Below are positions 57,714 to 64,000 of a stretch of DNA of 64,000 nucleotides, in pieces. Each line of letters opens with the position of its first letter. Positions within the stretch are counted from its first letter, which is position 1. Position numbers and translations under genes: made by a program. The notes under the pieces are model-generated. The model worked only from the letters and a program-made list of their open reading frames with translations, was not told where the DNA came from and searched no databases. The stretch covers positions 123,257,503-123,321,502 of the forward strand of contig CM041783.1 of assembly GCA_023374045.1 (NCBI GenBank). The letters run 5' to 3'. Source of the stretch: Limonium bicolor (lineage: Eukaryota > Streptophyta > Magnoliopsida > Caryophyllales > Plumbaginaceae).

Positions 57714-57957
57714 AATAAAAATAGTATCTTTTCCATATAAGGTAAATTTTTATAAAGATTATCGTTTGAAAATACTAAATTTTTGTATATGTTAATTAAG
57801 ATTCTTTATTAGTTGATAGAGTCTAAACTAACAAAGACAAGTATCTTTTTTAAAAATTTCCTCTTCCATAAATATTAATCAATATGATATTTCATTAGGA
57901 GATTAACTAATCTAATAAAAATAGTATCTTTTCAATATAAGGTAAATTTTTATAAAA
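57714..57957. repeat. Pair of 44-bp direct repeats exactly 200 bp apart
   Basis: 'aataaaaatagtatctttt...' at 57714-57757 recurs at 57914-57957 with one mismatch. The DNA between is A/T-rich and unrecognised. The rest, to 58242, shows nothing supportable. Confidence 0.6.
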
Positions 57958-60610
57958 TATTTATCTGGTTCAGAAAACATTATATATAGAGAGCAGATAT
58001 GTGTCGAATTATGCAATTCAAACCACAGAATGAAGAAGACAAATAATTCAGACACAGAAGAAACACAACAAGCTGTCAGTGATAAAATACAGATTATCCT
58101 TATCCAGAACAGGAAATGACACACGGAATTGCACAATGATGAAGCATTTGATTTGAACAATCCATTGAATGAAGAAACTGGTTTTTCGGATGATCCTGAG
58201 GTAATTTTTAATCAAATTCAGTACGTAAACAAAGTAACAGTCTGAAATACCCCAAACCTAGATATGGTTTTTAGATGATAAACTAAGAGATAATAAGGCT
58301 AAATAATGCCATAGAAACATTAGGAAACAATTTAGGCCAAAGAAAACACAAGGAAACGTCATTAGAGCAATTTAAGCAAAAACATGCTCTAAGCATGGAG
58401 TAACTTGGGTTAGCACCCAAATATCATTCTTAGACCTTAGTAACATCCTAATGGTCATGTTAAATCAATTACCAAAGAAAACCAATCTTAAAAACAAGTT
58501 AAAACACAAATTGTGCTTTAAGGACTCACAAAGCATATTTTTGAAAAATTGTCTTAGAAAGGGGTTTTATGTGGCTAAGTGCCCGTGATTACTCCTTAAT
58601 CAACTTGTGTACTACTTAGTATCACATTAGGAAGTCTAAATCAATGGGAAATCCAAAATTTCACAAATATGTGCACTAGTTTGTGAATAGTAACCAAATA
58701 GCGCCTAGTTTAGCCTGTAGTCAACTAAGTTTAATTTAATGGTCAAACAAGACCATGACTAGCCTTAATTAAATAAGGGGGCCAGTTTTATAATGGGATG
58801 AGTGACCACATGAGTAAGCTAGTTTATAAAATAAGAGGGAAAAGTAGTAAATGTACTATTTACCTTTTTAGAAACAAATATCTCTTTTATGCTATCTCTC
58901 TCCTCATTTATTCATTTGTTCTTCTTCCCACCAATTTCTCCTGCTCTCTTTCTTCTTCATTCACGTAAGAAGAAACTCCATGCTAGCTCCATCTTCATTT
59001 GCTTGCCGAACACTCATCTTAGCTCCAAAATCAAAACCAAGCACATAGTTCTCTTAGTTAGCTCAAGCTCTTTCTTTCTATCCTTTCAAATATCCAAGAG
59101 CTTCAATTTGGTGCCAAGGAAAACCGCCATTAGAGGAGGAAAAAAAGCTTGAGGAGTCCATTAGCTTCTCCATTCTCTTATGGTAAATAATATGTAAGAA
59201 AAACTAGGTTTCCACCATTTCTTCTCCAATACCGAAAATTACCACTCATGGGGCTTCATTTTTATGCCTTGTTTTAGCTTGTTTTATATTCTCCAAGGGC
59301 TAGAGGAGGTCCTTATTGATTCATATCCAAGCCTACCTGAAGACTCCAAGGTAAAATATCCATTTTAATACCATAAAACACATTTTTAACCTAGGTTTGA
59401 TTCCTTAAGGTTAGTGTATTATTTAGCACTCATTGGAGTTATTGGATATTGATTAGAACATTGTCAGGGAGAAATAAATTGGTGACCGAGATTGTGCAAG
59501 AAAAAACCTAAGGAGGAAAGTTTGTGGAGCTTGTAAAAGAACAAGGTAAATTGCTTACCTTAAGGTGTGTTGTTGTTTAAGGGAATGGGATTTAGATATA
59601 TGATAAGCTTAGCTTAGAGTTTATATTAGAAAAGGGCTATAAAACCTAGGAGAAACAATGATTATATTTGAGAACTTGTGATTAAAGAGCAAATGGGAAA
59701 TGAGATAGTTAGACAATGAAAAGATGAATTACAAGAGCATTTATATTACAATGGGAGCCTTGTTGTGTGTATTTTTCAGGTCAAAGGCTAATATATGTGG
59801 GAATTCAGTGATTAAGCTTTATGTCATTTAAGGGCCTAAGTGCCAAGCAATTTAAGTTTATGCACTATATTGTGATGTAGTGTAGTTTTGGTGTAAATTG
59901 AGTGTTAAGAATGTGCAGAAAGAATTTGGGTGTTCAAGATTGTTAAATGGTAAAAATAAAGTGTGTGGATGTAGAAATATACTAAAGAAGCCATGTCAAA
60001 ATTTGGTGAGAAAACAAGGAGTTTAAGGTGTATAAATGAAGTTTGTTTACCTAGAAGGTTCTAGGAATTCTTAAGGCTTAAATTGGTGAAAGAAAGTGAT
60101 CTAGAGCGTTCTTGAGGTTTTAAAGGACTTAGGAGTTGTCTTGAAGTAATTAGAGTTTAAATGAGTGAGTTTGATGCTCTAGGGTTATGGTGGGGGTGTG
60201 AATAAGTCTTGTGCAAGTTTTAGTAAATAAAGGAAGAATAATGCCTTGTGAGAATCTAAGTGTAAGCTTGAGTGAGTTTGAGAAGTTTGTGTAAAGGAAA
60301 TGGGAATAAGTAATAAAGCTTTAGGAGTGGTGATAATGCTTATGGAGAAATACTTTGGTTAGTTGAGGTTTTAGGCAAGTTTACATGTTAGAAATGTAGG
60401 ACACTAAGCATAAGTGTTAGAAATTTTTGTAAGAACTTGAGTGAATGATCAAGGAATTAGGTATGAGATGATGGATGTATTAAGAGGATTTTAAGGTGCT
60501 AAAATGAGGTTAAAACATGATAGGATACTAATGGAAAGGTAAGGAAAAGATAGGGCAAGATTTGGGGTTCAAAAGAAGTCAAAAATTGCATTTCTGTACA
60601 AGTTTAGCCT

Positions 60611-60792
60611 TGGTCCGGGTTTGTAACCAAGTACATAAACCCGGACCACATCAAACACTATCCAGAAACTAATACCGTGACATGGTCTTGGTTTACATCT
60701 AGGTACACAAACCCGGACCAGTCACAAAACTATCCCGAAACTCATGCGATGTATTGGTCCGGGTTTACATCCTCGGACACAAACCCGGACCA
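60611..60792. repeat. Palindrome array in LTR-E (three 38-bp modules, 72-bp spacing)
   Basis: Modules at 60611-60648, 60683-60720 and 60755-60792 are exactly 72 bp apart, with the TGGTCCGGGTTT palindrome also found in LTR-B and LTR-C, here on a plus-strand element. Confidence 0.8.
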
Positions 60793-61957
60793 ATAAAAAA
60801 AATCCACAGAAAGTTGAAAAATGGGGTTTTAAGGTTGGGACTTGTTTGGTAATAATATTATAAGATTGTTGGGGCATAATTAATGACATATAATGGTCTA
60901 GGGGCATAAACAAGCTTAGGAAATAATGAGAAGTAACTGGCTTGGGAGGTTAAGGTTAAACTACAAGGACTTAGTGATTATTAGTGGGTAAGCATTAGTG
61001 GATAAATAGGTTAAGAAAGTTGGGATGAGTTAAGTAACTAATAACCTAAAACTGAATGAATGTTTTAGGACTTACGAAATGGGACCCGGAAGGAGATAAA
61101 CCAAACAATCACCGACTGTGAACGGTACAGTTTTCTTGTGACCTGCTTGCTAACGAGGTGTCCCTCGGCTTGTGTGCTATGTGTTTATTTGCTATCACTA
61201 AACAAGATAAAGCATGCAACCGGTCTATTATTCATTGTGTGTTTACAAATACAACTAACACACCTGGTTTGAGTTAACTTGCTAACTATGCTTAAGTGAA
61301 CAAATGGATGAGGTGAATACACTTGTTATGTTTTGGTTGGTTAATACCCGGTAAGGGTTTAATTAACAAAGATCTGACCTTAAGACTCTTGCTAACCGTA
61401 ACTTGGGGTGGGAGTGAGGAATCCGGAATGGTACCGGCACATGTGTATTGGGGGAGGTCGGTATCTGAATCAGATCCGACTTCCAAACTAGACTTGTCCT
61501 CGGACTCGTCGCCTAGAGTCAACAAATCGACTCGACCACCCGGACTACTGTTTGAGGTGGGAGGCACATTAAGGATGGCGTGGGGGGATCTAGCCTACAT
61601 CCCCAAAAAATTAAGAAATGATGCTTATTGCTGGTAAGTGTACTGCTGCCGGCTAGGGTTAACCAAGCCCTACAAAAATAAGCAACAAACTAAGGGCTAA
61701 CCAGTCTAATAGGAGAACGGTTGGCAAATATGAGAATAAGAGGAATGTGGACCTAAGGGGTTAAAATCTAACTCACTTACCTAAGGGAGGCTTCTAAGCC
61801 ATGTGTTGTGTTTGGATTGGTATTGTTCACTTGTGGATTGTTGTTTTACTACACTTCATATTATGATTGTGTATCTAATCAATTTCCAAGCTATCGACAA
61901 TTAGTCGTCGTAGCCTCGTTAGCTTGGGGGCCACGAGAGGATCGTACCAGCATTCTT

Positions 61958-61998
61958 GCTGACCCCCTTTGGGGGCTGTTTTTATTTTGCAGGTAAAT
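61958..61998 (+). promoter_or_regulatory. CCCC/GGGG palindrome with T-rich GCAG|GT motif
   Basis: GACCCCCTTTGGGGG is followed by TTTTTATTTTGCAGGTAA. A small stem plus a T-rich tract and CAG resembles a 3' splice site. The same order appears on the minus strand of LTR-A (30604-30639), LTR-B (32068-32104) and both LTR-C copies (35378-35415, 44906-44943). Function unknown: splice acceptor, RNA end signal or packaging structure are possible. Confidence 0.5.
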
Positions 61999-62329
61999 GT
62001 CCCATGAAGAGTCGCCCTGAGAGTAGGGGTGGGTAGACTTAGGTTAGGCTTTTATTTTGAGTACGGGTTGCGCCTGTGCACCCATCTGTTGATATTAAGA
62101 CTTATGGTAGTTATGTTGTTGCTCGAGATTCTATGAATTCGGTTGGTGGTGTTTTGGATAGTTTGTCTATTCCTTTTGGATAAGCGATGTAAATATTTAA
62201 GGTTCGGTATATTCTATTGTTCAGACCGTGGCAAGGTCCTGGTGGTAGATTATTCCGCTGCGACGTTTGCGATTAAGTTGTTAAGTTTGCAATAACCACG
62301 ATTGGCTTAGGACGGGGTGTCACAAAAAG

Positions 62330-62359
62330 TGTTATCAGAGCTTAGTTACGCTCTGATCA
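62330..62359 (+). other. Primer-binding site of element E in a hairpin
   Basis: TGTTATCAGAGC resembles the initiator-Met site TGGTATCAGAGC with one change. ATCAGAGC pairs perfectly with GCTCTGAT a few bases downstream, the same arrangement as in elements A and C. Confidence 0.7.
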
Positions 62360-62559
62360 AGAAATACCGGACATAGGTAACCACCGAATTAGGATATGAG
62401 TTCAGATATAAGTAAGGGGCTAAGGGTGTGAGAAGTTAGAGTGAGTATAGTCAGATGACCACTATTAAGTGTGGATCGTCTTTACCGTCTACGGATGTTA
62501 TAAATTCATGAACCAAAATCATTGTGGATATGAACCTAATGTGAATTGTGCTTATTTAG

Positions 62560-63817
62560 ATGTTAAGAAGGAGAGGAGGCCGAGGCCGTGGCCGGGGCGA
62601 AGATGCCACTGAGATACCGGGAGGGCAGACGATCACAGAGATCGTGGCTGCCGCATTCGGGCACATGGGCTATCAGCCTGGTGCACCCCCACCTCCACCG
62701 CCACAGCCCCGGGAACCAAACTGGGTGAAGAGTCTATCGGACCTTTGACCCGCGTCATTTCAGGGGGAGACTTATCCAGCCAAGCTTGAGGCGTACATCT
62801 CCGAGCTGGAGTCCGCCTTTGAGACCCTTGATGTCCCTGCTGGGATCAAGGTGCGTCTGGCTGCATTTTATCTGAAAGGGGCAGGGGGCGATTGGTGAAA
62901 GCTGGTGAGGGCCGAGCATGTGGCCAATCCAGAGTTCGGCTGGGAGCAGTACACAGCTTTACTACCCCGCCCATGTCCAGAGAAAGAACCGCTTACAGTT
63001 GGATGCGCTAAAGCAGACGGACAAGATGATGGTAGACGAGTATTACTCAGAGTTTACCGCCTTGCTTCATAATAAGAACAATTAAGATATGAATAAGTGA
63101 GTAAGATTTAGATTGTGAGAAATAAGAGAGACTAATACTTTGGAAAGCATGAGTGCTATCATGCCACTGCTAAGGTTGAGATAACCGTCCAGCTAAGGGA
63201 CGAGGACAATTCCAAGAGAAAGAATGCCGGGAAGAGTACTGAGCACCAAGGGCAAGATGGGTACAAGAAACAGAAGTACCAGCCTCAGGCCCAGAAAAAC
63301 CAGAAGAATAAGATGGAGATAGAGAAAGCTACTAAAGAGCCACTGAAGTTGACTTATGCATATGCTGCTAAACCCCTACGCTCAAAGGCGCCAAAGGGTA
63401 GGGAAATACATTTTGAGTGAATTAAGAATGGTTGAACAACATTGAGACACGATCACTGATGTCATGTGTAATCAGGTACTGAGACTGGGAAGGAAGCCGG
63501 TGGTGGCTACCAACGACACTACTACTGTCAACGGTGTCATAAGGACCACCCCGGGCTTGACTGTAAGGGTCACAAGGTGGAGTGTAATTTTTGTGGTATG
63601 TTCGGGCACTGAGCCTATGAGTGCTATGAGAACCCTGAGGGCAGGAACTACAGACCCGGTTTCAAGGTTACGGCTAGGACCGATCAGGGAGCTGGATCTG
63701 ACAGTCAGAAGGGGGCACAGGAAGCTGCAAACAAGAACCCATGGGTAGTCCAAAAGTCGGGACCCACACTACACATGGTGGACCGGGATGATGAGGCTGA
63801 GCCCTTATTGAGGCCAG
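62560..63817 (+). pseudogene. gag: Broken Ty3/Gypsy gag of element E
   Basis: Start at 62560, 236 bases after the LTR. The N terminus is Gly/Arg-rich (GGRGRGRG), followed by PGGQTITEIVAAAF and a Pro run, parallel to element A gag. Core pieces: AKLEAYISELESAFETLD, VRLAAFYLKGAGGDW, VRAEHVANPEFGWEQ, and after a frameshift VDEYYSEFTALLH, then ECYHATAKVEITVQLRDED. Two zinc knuckles lie near 63526-63624; the second has a stop right after its His (63610-63612). Other stops at 62746-62748 and 62896-62898 look like transitions. About 90 bp near 63067-63155 and 75 bp near 63400-63475 replace the expected coding sequence. Non-functional; it ends at an intron-like GT at 63818. Confidence 0.8.
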
Positions 63818-63951
63818 GTACCGCTATAAACCATTAAGTAATAAAATTTCCTACTTACCGCATTATCATGCATGCTTTGGTGAATAATTGAGTTAGATGA
63901 GAATAAGATAAGATTACAACTTAAGTAAGATATAACTTATTACCACCTTAG
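63818..63951 (+). other. Intron-like interval between gag and AlkB, element E
   Basis: A 134-nt A/T-rich, stop-containing stretch begins GTACCG after CCAG and ends CCACCTTAG before GAAAC. The flanking frames stay in phase if it is left out, with the same codon phase as the 163-nt interval in element A. Inferred from sequence only. Confidence 0.4.
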
Positions 63952-64000
63952 GAAACTTCAACATTTGCTATCCAATATCTTCAACACTTAACCCGGAAGA
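63952..64000 (+). pseudogene. Start of the AlkB-associated coding region, element E (runs off the window)
   Basis: Only the first 49 bases are visible. They encode a NFNICYPI block matching TFNICYPI at the start of the AlkB-like region of element A, and the DNA match extends about 12 bases upstream through 'ttaccacc'. It sits directly after gag, on the plus strand, in a diverged element. Whether the catalytic domain follows cannot be seen here; state and integrity are unknown. It is typed as a pseudogene only because the adjoining gag is broken. Confidence 0.6.

Larger units (their letters stand above)
58243..62324 (+). repeat. LTR-E, 5' LTR of element E (about 4.1 kb)
   Basis: It starts TGAAATACCCC and ends GGTGTCACA, six bases before a primer site. 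It belongs to the same broad LTR type as A and C. Contents: a C/T-rich stretch near 58900-59000, long A/T-rich DNA, palindrome array 60611-60792, and a GACCCCCTTTGGGGG motif followed by a T-rich TTTTGCAGGTAA (61958-61998). The short frames at 58889 and 61323 lie in LTR DNA and show no domain. Confidence 0.8.

Noticed and set aside
62330..62359. tRNA gene fragment
   Set aside because: Only the 12-base primer-site match and a small hairpin are present; there is no cloverleaf or A/B box pair.

Overview
This window looks like nuclear DNA of a flowering plant, in a heterochromatin-like stretch made almost entirely of LTR retrotransposons. I see no intact host gene, rRNA, tRNA or CRISPR array. The organism call rests on Ty3/Gypsy elements with initiator-Met tRNA primer sites, a very long-LTR element resembling the plant Tat/Ogre group, a plant L1-type LINE fragment, and an AlkB-like sequence of plant cellular type. 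A run of exactly 500 N (54889-55388) marks an assembly gap.

Left part (1-27779): three long terminal repeats and two internal regions of one Tat/Ogre-like element in head-to-tail order, LTR(partial)-INT-LTR-INT-LTR, period about 12.9-13.0 kb. LTRs are about 5.78 kb (TGTAGACACC...CCTCCACA) and internal regions about 7.1-7.2 kb. No gag or pol is recognisable, so the element is non-autonomous. Internal regions carry a 175-bp higher-order tandem repeat just before the polypurine tract. The LTRs carry a TATA box, a dense cluster of TTGAC (W-box-like) motifs and a 40-nt hairpin with a compensatory base change.

Middle (27780-56241): nested minus-strand Ty3/Gypsy elements. Element A has a broken gag (28580-29886), followed on the same strand by a decayed AlkB-type 2-oxoglutarate/Fe(II) dioxygenase domain (27780-28440) that the Tat-like array cuts off. 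Its LTR (30095-31571 plus 53280-56241) is split by an insertion at 31572-53274 flanked by the 5-bp duplication CTTCC. That insertion contains pieces of LTR-B, a coding-poor element C (35045-45871) and a Tekay-like element D (46001-51374) with recognisable but broken gag, protease, RT and RNase H.

Right part (56242-64000): an L1 LINE reverse-transcriptase fragment, a Tat-like LTR end in reverse, and plus-strand element E (LTR 58243-62324, primer site, broken gag). In the last 60 bases E begins the same AlkB-flanking coding sequence found in element A.

The main discovery candidate is this Ty3/Gypsy family (A and E) with an AlkB-type demethylase domain just downstream of gag, seen in two diverged copies on opposite strands. 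In both copies an intron-like interval separates gag from AlkB, and removing it would keep one reading frame. A second candidate is an array of about 38-bp palindromes at about 72-bp spacing, at comparable places in five LTRs, built from three different palindrome sequences.
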